A stretch of DNA of 64,000 bases from Artocarpus heterophyllus (GCA_025403435.1 CM046341.1:5403462-5467461); one strand, 5' to 3'; positions 13,031 through 27,189 are shown, counted from the stretch's first letter. Program-made: numbers and translations. The notes: generated from the letters alone by a model not told the origin.

Positions 13031-15004
13031 AACTTTTATTCTTATGCATATTCCTTCCTCCAATTAATCAAAAAGTTCGAATTACTAAACCATGCATCAA
13101 AGAATCGTCTTTGGGAAACAAACAGACCTCCAATCTAGCTTAATGCACTTATAATTTGGAGAATTTTGTCACAATGTATAGAAATATATTTTGTCAGTAT
13201 TGCATAGCATGAATTGGTTAAATGTAAAGGTGTTTTATTGTTGATGTGATTTTTTTTATAGTAACTCTACTATCGTAGGATATGAAACTCACGTGAATAC
13301 CAAAAGTTGTATTTATTTTATTTCATTTTTTTATACATGATAAAATCTAATATAAATATGAGGGATTCAAAAGCGAGTGACATATTTTTGTACCAACAGT
13401 GGAATTTTTCTTTATGGGTTTTGAGTTTTAATAAGCAACCCTTTGTTTCACATTCAATCTCGAACTATCTATAATGTATTATAAGATTATCCACAACTAT
13501 AATAAAGTAAAAAAAATTATAATGTAAAACTCAGAGTTTTCACATTTAATTATATAACATGTTTGGCTATAATGAGAATTATTTTTTACTACAATATATA
13601 AAAATTTTATATTATAATAATTTTTTTTACTCTAACATTATTGTTTATAATTAAATTTATAATTCATACCGTCCCTAGTTTTTATGCTTGTTTTTTTTCT
13701 TTATAAATGTTTCTTGAAAAACAAAAAAAAAAAAGGCAATTACTTGTAATCTGAGTCACATAATTGAAGGGCACATCTTTCAAGGAGCACAAAATTATTC
13801 TTTAGGCCGTGATCAGGTACAATTCCCACCGTACCCCACTAATTCCCCAAAATGTGAATTAGAAAGCAAAGGAGTGAAGAAGGTTGCTTATATGATTGAC
13901 CCCACCAAAAGTCCTCACAAAACTGTTGCCATTGTGACACTTGTCATTTTCCCACATGTCAACGTCACCCTCTTCTCAACCCGGAGAGAAAGAAGCGCAC
14001 ATGATTCAAATCTCACAATTGTGTGGTACCACACCACGGATTTTTACTTTGACAGGAAATTAGTAGGCTTTGCTGACAAATGCAATGTAGCCGTACCATA
14101 ATATATATATATATAAGCTTTAACAAAGTTTATAAAATAACATAAAATTATATTAATAATTTTCCAAATCCAAACAAAGAAGATGTCTTTTGTCTACTTC
14201 TTAAATCGGCCTGCCTACCCCTGGGGCTCTTTTGTTTGGTGCATAGGAGAATCCTTCTTTTCTTTTCTGTTTGGTCCATAAATTGATTGCATTCAAAGAG
14301 GATCTGCATCACATGGCCTTAAAGTCTTTCTTTACAACTGGCCGTTTTGGGGACCCAAGAGTAGGATATGGTAGAATTTATATCCCAGACTCAGAATTTT
14401 CAAGTTCTATAAAATCTCTTAATATCTACTAGCAATGCTAAATACAAAGAATCAAGTAAAAGGATTTCACAAATACCCATGATGTTATTGATGAGCTAAG
14501 GAAGAGATAATGAGGGAAAGAAGCCAAACTAATAGAGGAAAAAAATTAATTGGCCAAAATTTAGGATAGGTTAATACATAGACCGCTTGACGGTGAATGG
14601 ACATTTACTGAATAAGATAATGACTAAAATACGTAAATTAGAAAACTAGAAGCCAGGTATCTCTCTTCCCCTCTCTCTTTCTTTCTTTCTTTCTTTCTTT
14701 CTCTCTCAAATGCAACTCATCCCCACCACCACTCGACTAGAACCTTACATACCTCGATAGAGCTGTTGCGGCATGCCACAGACGTGCGAAGATGGCTTTC
14801 CGTGGAGGAGCTAGTTGTCGCCTATCATCGAAGTTGTGTGGAGATCGACGAGCATGAGGCTCTTTCAGTGCCTTTGTTCTCCACGCGAGTAAGAATGATG
14901 AGAGAGAGAGAGAGAGGAAGGAGGGATGAGAGAGGGGGAGCTAGAGAAAGAGGGGGAGAGGAGGGTTGAAAGAGTTAGAGGATAAAAAGTAAAATTAATT
15001 TTGA

Positions 15005-15673
15005 AGGGTGTATTTGTTTCATGCATTTGTTGAACTCGATGGATTTAAATTTAGATTTGAGTATCAAGAATTATTCAGATATATGTTTGTTTCACTCAAA
15101 ATTTGAATCATTTCAGTACCAAGAATCTAAGGCCCCTTTTGGTTTGAGTATTTGAATAAAGTATTTGAATGAAGATTTAAATTTTTGTGAGAGAAAATAC
15201 TGTAGCAAAATGATTCAAACCGTGATTCGAATATCGAAACAAACGAGCCCTAAGTTTTCAGAGTTATTGTCCCCTTAAACTTTTGATACTCAGATATCTT
15301 TGCTACAGCAAAAACTAAAATTCTCTCTCTTATATTTAAAGAAAAAAAATCATAACTTCTTCATTTGATATCCAATTGAGATGATTCTTTTTTCACTGTG
15401 TTCCTAATGAAGAGAAGAATAAATCAAGATTCATATTGCATATTTTTTAAGATCATTAATATTAAGACTTTATTAGATTTATTAATAAATAAAAAACTAT
15501 TTCACTACTTCTCCAAACACAAATTTTAATTTTATTCCATACTCGATTAAAACTTAAATGCACATCCAAACGTCAATTCGAATAACAATTCAAATCACTA
15601 ACTCAAATCTTAATTCAAATCATATTAACTCAAATTAAATTACTAATTCGAATCCATTTACCAAACGGACCCT
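15005..15673. repeat. Nested hAT-like MITEs
   Basis: The outer ends are AGGGTGTATTTGTTTCATG on the left and, in reverse complement, AGGGTCCGTTTGGTAAATGG on the right, both followed by GGATT and TTTGA-type repeats. A smaller element (15131-15252) with ends GGCCCCTTTTGGTTTGAG and, in reverse complement, GGGCTCGTTTGTTTCG sits inside. The end motif matches hAT MITEs; target duplications were not resolved. Confidence 0.4.
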
Positions 15674-15682
15674 ATGTAACTT

Positions 15683-15845
15683 AGAGTGTGTCTGAAAAAT
15701 TGGTTAAAACTCGAAGCTAAAGCTTGAAAATTATAGCATGTAAGAGCTTTATTTTGTAGCAAACTTTTGCTTTACAATGTAGTATATGAGAGCTTTACAC
15801 TATTTAAACTCTAACTTATTTTTTTAACAAAATTCCCTAACGAAG
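15683..15845. repeat. Diverged TGCTACAGT-family MITE
   Basis: About 160 bp with the recurring GTAAGAGCTTT / ATGAGAGCTTTACA pair seen in the copies at 410-579 and 17865-18023. Ends are diverged, so boundaries are approximate. Confidence 0.35.
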
Positions 15846-16013
15846 CCTTATTATTTAACTATATTTGAAAATATGTTATTTATTTTGAAATGACTTCTAA
15901 GTAGCCATATTTATCACAATTTTCCAATAAAAAATGAATTCTTATAAATGCTATTTTTTGAAACTTATTTTTTATAAACATAATATTTGTTTGAATTATG
16001 CCACTAAAAAATA

Positions 16014-16510
16014 TTAAGGATAATTATCTTTTTATACCCTCTATTTTAAGTTAATTCAAAACATATACCTTTGGTTTTTAATCTCATCGAATGTATACCT
16101 TTAGATTAGATTTAATATACAAACTTATATCTTACTTTAGTCAATAGTTGATTTTTACCTTGAAAATGACTAAATTATTTTCAAGTAAAATAGAGAAAAA
16201 ATAAAACTTTTACAAATAAAAAGAAAACAAAAATAAAAAACATACAAAACATCTATTTTTGAAGATATTTTTTACATTTTTGAAGCCAAAAATCTTAGTA
16301 TAAAGTTTTTTAAATGTGTAAAGTTATGTTATTTTTCAATTTGAGGGTATTTTAGGTAATTTTTCAGATCAATTTTAAATATTGATTAGAAAAAAGTATA
16401 AATTTGTGTAATAAATATAATCTGAATGTATAAATTCGATAAGATCTAAAACTGAATGTATAATGCTTGAATAAACTTAAAATACATGGTATAAAAAGAT
16501 AAATAATTCA
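16014..16510. repeat. Foldback element with about 110-bp inverted arms
   Basis: The left arm reads ATTATCTTTTTATACC and the reverse complement of the right arm reads TTTATCTTTTTATACC. The arms continue to match through segments such as TCTTATCGAATTTATAC for about 110 bp. No coding sequence lies between them. Boundaries are approximate. Confidence 0.5.
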
Positions 16511-16737
16511 AAATATTATGATTAATGAGAGAAAAATGGGTAGGACAGTGAGAAGGTGTTAAAATTTGTTTATTTGAACTATATGACAAAAAACAAACAA
16601 AACAAAACAAAAAATTACAACTCACATTATTTTTAAAAAAATAATAATACAAATTGGTGTCAGCATATATTTTTTTTGGTTAAGTATAACATAAATAAAT
16701 ACTCTTTTCAAACAAGTGGCGTAATATATTATTTTCT

Positions 16738-16738
<1 letters not shown>

Positions 16739-16774
<36 letters not shown>
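16739..16774. repeat. Poly(A) tract
   Basis: An unbroken run of 36 A. It could be the tail of an old retroposed sequence, but I could not define a body or flanking duplication. Confidence 0.8.
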
Positions 16775-16775
<1 letters not shown>

Positions 16776-17864
16776 GTTCCTTCGTCCATGAATCTCACCC
16801 GTGCCCAACCCATCTAAGAGCTAGACAACTCTCCATTCAATGATTTGACTTGCAAACTGCATACAGTGGAAATTGTACATACTGCATTTTTCAAAAATTT
16901 TTGTTACTCTCCCCTTTTAGAAAATCCCAAGTACTTAATATTTTGAAGTTTGGGTCCCCCATGTCTACAAACATAAACAACCTCTTTGAATTAAGAAGTA
17001 TTAGGCTATAGAGTGGGTCATATCTAATCTTGTCCCCCATTGCGGTTTATAGAAACTACAACTAGCTAAATGTTTGGTTAGTTGCTTTCGTTCTTCTCTT
17101 AGGTTTATAGGAAGAAAAATATGTTAAACACAACTAATGTTGAGCACCATATCTAACAAAAAATAAATTTATATATAGGCTATATTGTGAAATCCATAAT
17201 ACTAAACACCTTTAGTATCTCGTGACATTTGTTCTTATAGAAAGCATTAATTTGATTTCATTGCGCTAAGTTAAATAAGATGATAATTTCAAGCTAAGAG
17301 CACACTACGAGTTAACCATATTGTTTAGGCACACTACAAATTAACCATATTGCTTATCCTTCCTTTATCAAGTTATGTATATTGTTTATGTGGTTATGTA
17401 AATATCAAAGTGTAGGACATTCTCATACCTATAACATGTAAAGTTCAAGGTATAAAATTACATTTTAACTGTGATTTTAGAAAGGTGTAGTTAGAAATTC
17501 ACTCATGCCTAACCAATTGTAAACTTTTTTAAAGTAAAAGCATTACACAAAATAGACATCATCATACCGCAAATAATGTCTACCAGTAAAGTTTTTAGAG
17601 AAAGAGACTTTTAATACTGATATCTTTGATTGTTCATTTATTTATGGGTGGAACTACCATTTGGTGTCCACAAAAAGTGTCGTCAGAACTTGGAGGGAAA
17701 ATCTCTAATCTCAAAGCTCAAAATATCCAACACTACCTAAGCTAATGGTCATTTATTATCAAATTGCCATCAAGGTTGATTAAGAGACACTACTCTTCCT
17801 TAAGTTACTCAAAATCTAATTAAAATGAAGACAAAATGAAAGCGGAAACAACTCTTATTTAAAA

Positions 17865-18023
17865 GCATGTTTGGCATTAGTTGGCTCCAACTAGCTTTTA
17901 GTTAGGAACAATGTAAATCTCTCACATGATACATTAAAAGCAAAAAAATTGTTACAGTGTAAAATTATCACATGTTACAGTGTTTATAGTTCTAATAAAT
18001 GGTTTCAACTATCATGTCAAACA
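17865..18023. repeat. TGCTACAGT-family MITE
   Basis: Starts GCATGTTTGGCATTAGTTGG and ends ...ATCATGTCAAAC. Internal copies of AATCTCTCACATGATACA and TTACAGTGTAAAATTATCAC align with the 410-579 copy. Confidence 0.45.
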
Positions 18024-18917
18024 ATTGAAGAGAAATCTTTCATAAGTTCTAGTCATAAGACACAATCATAAAGATACTGACTATGTTCATCACGAAAATT
18101 ATAATAAGCGAAAGCTATTAAGTGTCTTCAAGAGCCATTGTTCCATTATTTAAAGAAAACCTTTGATTTAAGCCTCTTAGTATGATGCAAGCCCCATAAA
18201 ATTTACAAACCATACTTATCTTTATTCATTAACGGCTTACACTCACTCAAAATCTTTTTTTTTTCCTTAGTTAAACAATATGCTAATCGAACCTTGTCTA
18301 CCGAATCTATAAGACTCATCACCAAACCCTTATTAAATAGATTCCTCTTCATTCATAATATTCCTTTGTAAAATCATCTAATCAAACATATTTTTACGTG
18401 CCTCGCAAGATCAGACTTAAATTTTCTGTCTAATTTTGGTGTCTCAAATTTTGTCTAACCACTCGTGTTGAAAAAATTTGAAATAATATCTAATTGACTT
18501 TAACGTGCTTTTCATTAAATAACGTATCAAAATATAATTAATTAGACAACATTTGAGACATAAAAAATTAGATAGAAGATTTAAATCATGCAATATATTT
18601 TTCTCTTTAGAGTTACATTTAACGAGTATATAAATTATTTATCAATAAATATAACCGTTGAGGTTTCAAAAAAAATATTATTTTTTGTAAATTCTGCCAA
18701 ATAAATTCTATTAGGGAAATTTTTATGTATGTCATCTTTTGAATACATCATCAAGTGTGGTACAACTTGAAGTCTTGAACATATAACATGTATAGTAGTA
18801 TGGCAAACTTTATTACATGTGGCAAAAATAAACATGTTTTTTTAAAAAATGTAACTACTTTTTTCATTCTATCTGTTACCTCTTTGAAATTCTTATCAAG
18901 TTGAATACACTGCCAAA

Positions 18918-18959
18918 TGGGCCCAGAAAAAAATAAGGCCCATTGTCTTAATTGGCCCA
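18918..18959. promoter_or_regulatory. Cluster of three site II (TGGGCY) motifs
   Basis: TGGGCC at 18918-18923, and GGCCCA on the + strand at 18937-18942 and 18954-18959, lie within 42 bp. Clustered site II elements are typical of plant ribosomal-protein and other growth-linked promoters. No gene was recognised within about 1 kb on either side, so function is uncertain. Confidence 0.35.
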
Positions 18960-20794
18960 TTTAGTTCGGGTCGGAGAGTGTGCCGACAAATATGTTTGAT
19001 AATTTAAAAAATGTTTTAATTGATAGAAAAATAAAATAAAGTACAGATAAGATGTTAGTGCAACGAAAATTGGTAAAGGCTTAAAAAAAATGGTCCCCTC
19101 TTCCTTCAAAAAGAAAAAATGGTCACTCTTAGATTTTCTTCATCTTATCAATTCCTCGAACATACTAACCCAAAATAGTAATAATATACGTACTAAAAAA
19201 GTATGATATTCTAAATATCATACCTTTTAAACTTTATATCATTCATCAAGTTTCATAGTTAAATGTTATCTTTTTAAAAAAAAAAAATAAAAGTTAAATG
19301 TTTTTCCCTTTCTTAAGTAGTTGGACAAAGTTCAATTATGTGCATTACAGAATATTGCATCCATTTTATAACACACAGAAAGGAGTGCATGTACACGAAA
19401 GTACACCACCTTGTAAAATGGCAATGAAGTATACAACAACTGTAAAACTTTAAAGTTTTAACCGTAAATAGTATAAAATTTTCACATATTAAGTATAAAG
19501 TAAAAATATATTATAGTATAAAATTCTTACGTATTATGTCATACGGTTTAAACTTTAGATTTTGAACTCTTATTTTCAACGTCTTACGTGTCAAGAAATA
19601 AGAATTTTTTTTTTCCCTTTAAAGTTAGTTGAACTTCTCTCTCTCACTCACATGTCAAGAAAGATTCTTTCCTGCCAATTTCATTTCAACATAGTTCGAA
19701 GTTGCAAAATATGTTAAATGTTAATAAAGCAAAAAGGAAAAGGTTTTGGACGCAAGCATTATAGAACTTGGCAACCCAACACATCAATATTCCATCAAAT
19801 TTAAACTATCAAGAATGGGGAAAGAAGAAGAAAAACTTATAGAAAATGACATTGAAATAAGAAAATCATATATTCTAGTAATTTAAATGGAAAAAGATAT
19901 CCCGTTTAAGGGTGACATGGTGATAAAATAGTCCTATTTAGAAACTTCACTAGCTAAAAGGTAATCTTTTTTCTTCGAGAAAAAAATAGGGGAAAAAATT
20001 TTAAATACCCTACTCAGTTAAAAGAAAAGGACGCTTCCAAATTATGAAAGAATTTTATTTTTGAATTAGTCACAAAAACATGTTGAGTTATGATCCATCC
20101 TAAATAATAGACTTATAGTTTTGGGGAAAAAAAGAAAAAGGAAAGGAAAAAAAAAAAGAAAAGAAAACATGAGCCTTTCTTTGGAAGCATAGTCGGTTGC
20201 ACTAAAACACAACATAATTCGAAAATAATGAAAATTTAAAGTAAAATACAAAGAGGCAATGCACTCAATTCATGCACTTTCACTTTTCCAATAAAACAAC
20301 TAATAGGACGTCGTAACGTGAATACTCATCCTATCAGTCAATTAAGCCTTGATAAACTTAAAATTAAAATCAATTATACTATTTATAAATTTCTAATTTT
20401 TGAGACTCTAAAAATGTAAAATTAAATTCTATTACGAGCTGTTCATTTAAAATAAAGATGGAATAGGTAAAATAAAGATAGAAAAAGGAGATAAAATTCA
20501 AGAAAATACAACTACGTCATAATTCTAGTTAAAATTTTTAGTTTCACCATGCGATACTTGAAAAATATTCTTAGCTCCACCATTGGTCACATCAATACTC
20601 ATCTAATTAGTTAATTAACCAAAACGCCTAATAAAATAGTGGTTTGATGATCTGTTGAATCATCAGTCAAAAACTTGACGAAAATTCATTTGATTATTAA
20701 TCGACGAACAATCCTAGGATGAACCATAGTTGAAATAAGAACATCAAGTTTCAAAAATCACCACATTGCTCGTTGTTTTCTTCTCAATGTCTTC

Positions 20795-20832
20795 ACACGT
20801 GCGACAGTATCCACGTGGCACATCGCACGTGT
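20795..20832. promoter_or_regulatory. Inverted repeat of three G-box-like ACGTG sites
   Basis: ACACGTGCGA (20795-20804) and its exact reverse complement TCGCACGTGT (20823-20832) flank CCACGTGG (20811-20818), itself a palindromic G-box. This is directly visible. Binding by bZIP or bHLH factors is known for such cores; any role here is inference, since no gene is adjacent. Confidence 0.35.
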
Positions 20833-22285
20833 ATTCGTCCCGGACATCTCCACAATCCCTTTTTTCCTAAAGAAAAAAGAATAATACTAAAGTCCTCTTG
20901 TCCGTAGCATAAGCTTGGATCTTTGTGAAATGTGATTGTTTTAAAAATCAATATGATTGTGTTTTATCTTTGCCCTTTTTTATTAAATTTGTATATTTGT
21001 AGATGGAGCATGAGAGAACTTGTCGTCTTTCCACTACATCACTAATATCCATGTTATATTAATTAAATACTTTTAGTAATTGCTTGGTTAGGTCAAAATA
21101 AATCAATTTCCAATAGAATTTAAAAACAAAAAACAAAAAACCCAATATATATTTTAAAGAAAAACAAATGTTACGTGCTTTCTCGAAGAAATGTTCCATA
21201 TATTTTAGCAAATTAATAAAAAAGATAGATGGGGCCCTATTTCTAAGGCTCAAGGCTCGGACACAGAGACAAACTACCCAAGAACTTTTATTATTATAAA
21301 GATGAAGATGTAAAAGTCACTGCGTGATACTACACGCTTTGTCCCACTTTGTGGACCTTTTTTTTAATTTTCTTATTTTTGGCTTTTATATGTAGGCATC
21401 GTCAAAATTTGTAGATCTAAACCAAAGTAACTAAAAAACAAAATTGTAATTAAGGCCATGTTCGCCTGTAACTTTTCTTGTTGTATATGTTAGTCTTTTA
21501 CTGTTGTATATTACTTTATCCAACATTAAGGCTAAAATCTTTTTGCAGTTTCCCCCCGCCCCCCCTTTTTTACACTCGTGCAGTCCATTTCCATTGTCTG
21601 TAAAAAAAAAAAAACCCTATAGTTTGCCAAGGAAAGAACTTTATAAAGTGTTTGAGAACATTAGTTTAAACTAATGTTAGTTGCATAGCATGCAAGAGTT
21701 TTGTTGGAATTGTTCAAGTTCATATGTAAAAGTGTTGTAATAACCACATATTTCCACATGGGAAAAATTAAAAAGGCTTGTAGGACTTTGTAAGGCTCTA
21801 CCTGATAGAAGGGTTTGATGACTCATACACCTAAGCGTCACTTAAAGCTCATGCACGTAGTGTGGGCAATGAGGTTGTAGAGCATGAGTGCAGGACACAT
21901 GGCATGTATAGAAATAATATTTTAATTTATTTAATTAAATTCAAATTTAATTTTTTTATTTTACTTCAAATTTAATTGATTAATTTAAAATAATTGCAAT
22001 TGTTTTGAAACTGTGTCAAATTCGAATTGACTTATCAGAAGGTTACAACCTTTCTAAACAGGTGGCAGTTATTTTTTAAAGAGTGTAATTAAGAATTGTC
22101 TTTTAGATATAAAATAAGAAAAACGTAATCAGATAATCTATATGTTTTGCACGTTATTCCTTCAGACATTCAGAAAAACACATGTGTTAATATGTTTTTA
22201 TGTTTCTTTATTATTACTTAGTGGAAAAACATGTTAAAAGACTTGTCATATTTTGGAAGCGATTTGCAAAGTGATTCCTATAAAC

Positions 22286-24253
22286 TGTGACACCCGTTAT
22301 TCTCCTAACGGGTATTGAGGTAATTAAATTAATTTTTAATGTATAAAAAAAAAATTGCTTCATTTAAATTTATTTTATAATATTTATTTTTATCTATTTT
22401 TAAATTTTCTAAAATTCTCGTATATTTATTTAGTATGATTACTAAAAAGCCTTAGAACTTCTAATAAATCTCAAAAATGTCATATTGGCATTATGTGTGT
22501 TAAAGTCTTTAGATGAGACATAAGGATATCTTTTCCAACTACTCTTGACCCTCATTTTCTTTATTTCCTCCGTGACATGCTGAAGCATGTCTCCTCTATA
22601 ATTGTTTCTATCACTTCTCTTCAAAGACTTCATCTTTTCTTCCTTTCTCTTCCACGGTTCCCACACTCTTCTTCTCATTTCTTTGCTGAAGCAAAATACT
22701 TAGAGAACTTCTTCAAGGCAGCCATAAAAATCAGCCACCATCACCTCCATTTGAGCAAGAATTTCAGTCATACCGAACTAAAGGAACCTGTTTTGAAGCC
22801 ATTTCAAGCTTCCAACTAACCATAATCCGAGGTTAGAATCTTATGAACAAATTTAGTCTTTCATTTATAAATTTTCTTTTATACTAAAGGATTATTCAAA
22901 TTTGCGTTCTTAAACCTAAGTATATGTTTGTTGCTATTTTGGAGCATATGTATGAAGTCTAAGTGTATATGCCCTAGACAGAAAATTTATATTGTTAAAC
23001 TTTGTAATACCTCTATGGGCAGTGGTTATTTCTTGAAATTCTAAGATTAAATTAAAATGAATTTTATGAATGTAGTTGTATGTTGTGCTTTAGTTTTAAT
23101 TGTCCTTATGCACGCCTTAGGATCAAGGGAGTATGGAGCTAACGTTAATTGATTCCAGGATTAAGAGACTGTTGATAAGCTTGAAAGGTAGGGATTCTAT
23201 TACTCATCTTTTGTGAGGTTTTTATAGAATTAAAATTGATTGTTTTGCCGCAATATATATATATCTATGTTGAACTGATATTATATGTGTATCACATATG
23301 AAACTATGACATGGACTCGTCTTGTATTGTACGGCGAGGAACATAATGAATTGACACATGTTATAAATTGAGAAGCATGGTTAGGAAAAATTAACTCTAT
23401 TAATAATGATTTAATATAGAGAAAATGTGAGACATGAAAAGGGCGACGGTTACGTCCTTGGGCATGAATACCCTAAAAGGTAAAATAGGGGGAAGGTGAT
23501 GACGCTTCCTTGGGTTGAAAGTCCCAGAACACACTGTACAGGAATTGATTTGGTGAGGACTCGGGGCTTGATGTCCCCTCACCGGAACACCCTTGGAATG
23601 TTTATAGGGTGATCAAGTGCGCCCATTTGGGTTTCGATGAGTTGAGTGATACTCAATTTAACATGGATACCTAGGAACAATGATGATTGGTAATATTTGT
23701 ATAAATGTGTAATTATGACACTTGGTAATGATTAACTACGGTATCCATAAGATGTGATCATAATAAACCTCATAATCTGAAATATGATGTGACTTACTAA
23801 CCATGCAGATTTTAATGTGGTAATGATAGAGGTGAGTAATGGCTTTCTCTACTGAGCATAGTGTCGCTCATTCCCTTATGTTTATATCTTTTCAGGACTC
23901 ACTAAGTGTGAGGTGGCTACGAGAAATATAGTTGAGGAAGCGATGTAACTATATTACATTGGGACTGCTCAATTGTAAAGAATGTTCTTCATGATAATGT
24001 AAGCATCAATTGTTACTTTCTGTGACTGTAATTATAATGTGTTGAGGGTTAAAATGATGATGACAACAGTTTATATTATTAAATTTAAGGTGCTACATTA
24101 AAACTGTGGTTTATTTGTCGTTTATATTTTTATTTTTGAGTTGAGAGTTTTCATTTAAGTCCCGGGCAAATTTTATTTTTAAGGTTTTACTTTTATTATT
24201 TATTTTTATTTTATCTCATTAAAAACTGTTAACCCCCATATAGGGGCGTTACA
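22286..24253 (+). mobile_element. Solo LTR of the same family as the 47.8-56.0 kb element
   Basis: Starts TGTGACACCCGTTATTC and ends AGGGGCGTTACA, with TG...CA termini. It is flanked by the 5-bp duplication TAAAC (22281-22285 and 24254-24258). The length of 1968 bp agrees with the 1977-bp LTRs of the complete element, to which it aligns end to end in the opposite strand orientation. No primer site or internal domain adjoins it, so it is a solo LTR left by recombination between two LTRs. Open frames inside it recur in all family copies and look like LTR sequence rather than genes. Confidence 0.9.
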
Positions 24254-24415
24254 TAAACAATGTCAACTGATAGGGAGCAAATAATGCATTAAGCAAAGTA
24301 TATTTTTATATGTGTTTTAAATCTTCATACCAGATTTCTAACAAGTATTACATCGTACCTCAATTTTTTCTTGACAATATATAACATGTGAGAACGTTAC
24401 ACTGTAGCAACTAAT

Positions 24416-24580
24416 AGGGTGTTTGACAAAGTTGGTTAGAACTAACTTCTAAGTTAAAAAATAGTACAAGGCTGTCACATATTACACTAAAAGAAAAAAA
24501 TTACTACAGTATAAAATTTTTATATAATATAATATTTTAAAATAAAAAGTTAATTTTTACTAATTTTATCAAATACCTTG
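24416..24580. repeat. Diverged TGCTACAGT-family MITE
   Basis: Begins GGGTGTTTGACAAAGTTGG and ends ...TTATCAAATACCTTG, with an internal GCTGTCACATATTACACT and TACTACAGTATAAAA pair. It is adjacent to the right end of the solo LTR region. Confidence 0.4.
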
Positions 24581-26184
24581 TAAAAATTTTAGGTAAAACT
24601 AAAAATGTTAAACATCTTGTTACTCAATTACACTGGAAAAAAAATACAGTGAATTTCAAATCACCACCATAGTTTCTAACGCTACACCGTACATTGAATA
24701 GACAACCGAGAATTTTGGACAAACCTACTAAATGAAACTAAAAACTGCTAGCATAACGCTGATAGAGGGCTTGTGTCACATTGTAATCGACCCATATCGA
24801 TCACTTTGAATTGAAATTATAAGGTGTTTGAACTTTGAATTGAAACTTCTTAATTTGGATGTTAATTAAACATAGTTTTGTAATAATTTTAATTGAATGA
24901 ATTATGTTACTTTATTTGGTTAGTGCCATAAATATCTAAATATTAGAATTTAGTTTAAAAAATACTTTTCACTTTCAAACTATCTAAAATCACATAGAAA
25001 TGGCACTACTACTCCTAATAACAAGAACATAGAGGTTGTAATTTTAAGATCTTGAAACAAAATTATAAATTTGAAAAATATTGTTAATGTTAATGTAAAA
25101 TATGCAAATATGGTTATTAAAAAAAATTGAAATTTTATTATAATATTCACCATCATAGCAAATAAAATTGAAGAACAAACCGTTGACAATAATTAACAAA
25201 CAAAACCAGAAAGATTATAACTTTATAATGAACATTGTCCTTACCGAATACAATTTTAAGGAAGAGTTGTGAAGCATCAAATCTTAACGCATTGAGAAAG
25301 GATTTAAAAAAAAAAAAAAGAACATCCTGCACCAACCGATTTCTAGTGATTTATCAAATCAATTGGTATCTATACTCTGATAATAAAATGGTTCTCATTA
25401 ATTAGTTATAGTAGTGTATATAATCTATTAAGGTTGATTTAAAACACATATATAATTCACTTAAAAAAATAATAAGTACGTTGGAGCTTCAACATTGCTA
25501 ATATGAAAATTTCAAATTGTATCTATATATTCTTTTCTAATATAAATATATATTTTAATTGGACTTCTAAAGATTGCTTTAGGGCTTTTGGGTCCACATG
25601 GTTTGCTTGCCAGCTTGTCAACATTGGGTCATTTGTTTAGGTTTTGGTTGTTTTCTTGAACACTACAATCTATAAGGTTTGCTTTTGCATTATTCTTACT
25701 TGAACATTTTTTATTAATATTTTTCTATTTGCTATGAAATAAAATAAGAGGAGTGGCATATAATATTACTCCTTAGCTGTTAACAAATATCCATAAAAAA
25801 TTAATTCATCAATATTTTATTTAGTGATTAACTAATGTGGAGAGTCCAACAAGAAAGAACTAGATCAAGCCTGCAATTATGATGACCCTTTAGACTTTCC
25901 TGCAACTATATATAATAGCCCTATACATTGCATAGGGGCTACGAGTTAATTTAAGCATAAAAAATTGAACCACAAATTAATTATTAGAATCTGTCATGTA
26001 CGGCATAAATTATACTCTCAATCAATATTTAAAAAGAAAAAGCAATACAATTCCAAGGGAGTCAAAGAAATTAATAGAGATCTATTTTTGGCTTACCGTT
26101 TTAACTCTTTAATTTAAACTGTCTACGGTGAAATGTGTCGGTAGTTATATTATAAAGCAAAAAATAATTATAGTGTAAATCTTT

Positions 26185-26540
26185 TAGGGCCTATTTTGTA
26201 TAGTTTTTTTTTTATGTTTTTAGTTAATAAAAAAAAGTAAAAGCTAAAGTTTCTTGTTAAGTGTTTGTAATTATATTTTTAAAATAATTTTAATGAGTCA
26301 AAATGATTTTAATTATTTTTAAAAGTTATAAAAATATCATATTTAAGCTTATAATGTATTATTGATACTCTGACATAAGTTTCAAATTCTATTTCAGAAT
26401 TGCTTTTTTGAGAAACTATATTTTATGACTTTGGTAAGAAGTACTTCTGGAGAACAAAAACTCTTTTGACAATTCATCCTAACATTTTCTAAAAACAGCT
26501 TTTAAACTTAGAAAGCCAAAAACAATTTTAAGAAGCCCTT
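26185..26540. repeat. MITE related to the 4493-4864 copy
   Basis: Starts AGGGCCTATTTTGTATAG and ends AAGAAGCCCTT. Internal blocks such as AAGCTTATAATGTATTATTG and TTTTTTGAGAAACTATATTT align with the element at about 4.5-4.87 kb. Confidence 0.5.
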
Positions 26541-27189
26541 AATAGTTAGAGTGTTTGGAAGCAAACCAATAGTCTGAACTACTATCTTAAAAACCTTATT
26601 AAATTTAATGATGTTATAAAAATCAACATATTTTTCAATCCAGCCAAAAAAAGAATTAGTATGTTTAACGTTTCTAAATATCTTAAACAAAGATTAACTA
26701 GAAATTAAACACGACTGCAAAGCCGCTATCAACGACTACAACTTGACATTATGAATTAAGAACATAATCAAAAGTAGATTAACTTAAAAAATCTCATTGG
26801 GTTTTGTTTGTAAATGACTTTTCATTTTTTTGGTAATGTTACTACTATCTTTCTTTTGGCATCCATGCTATTAATTTTGTCTTGAAAGTTCATCCACACT
26901 AATATAGAAAGTCATATGGGAAGCAAAAGATATATGGAAAAGCACTTTATTATTATTCTAAGCAGTCAGCCAGGATAATAATAATAATATAATATAGTGG
27001 GAGAGAGGGAATTTTTAAAAAATTGTAGCACGTAGAGTATATTATAATGCAATTCAAAATACTTAAACTGATTAATGATTAATTAATGGGTGGCGACTGG
27101 TGCGTCGATAGTTTAAAGAAAACTAGTCGCAAAAAAAAAAAAAAAAAGGTTGAGAGAGAAAGAGATGAAGAGAGAGAGAAAGCGGTTCT

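Larger units (their letters stand above)
13031..22280. other. Intergenic DNA with MITEs, no gene recognised
   Basis: About 9.2 kb of AT-rich DNA. It includes nested hAT-like MITEs (15005-15673, with an inner GGCCCCTTTTGGTTTG element at 15131-15252), a foldback at about 16014-16510, a 36-nt poly(A) run (16739-16774), a GC-richer patch with GA repeats at about 14710-14985, a site II motif cluster at 18918-18959 and a G-box hairpin at 20795-20832. Short open frames are low-complexity and unconvincing. Confidence 0.6.

Noticed and set aside
16622..16813. Poly-Phe frame
   Set aside because: Product of translating the 36-nt poly(A) tract.
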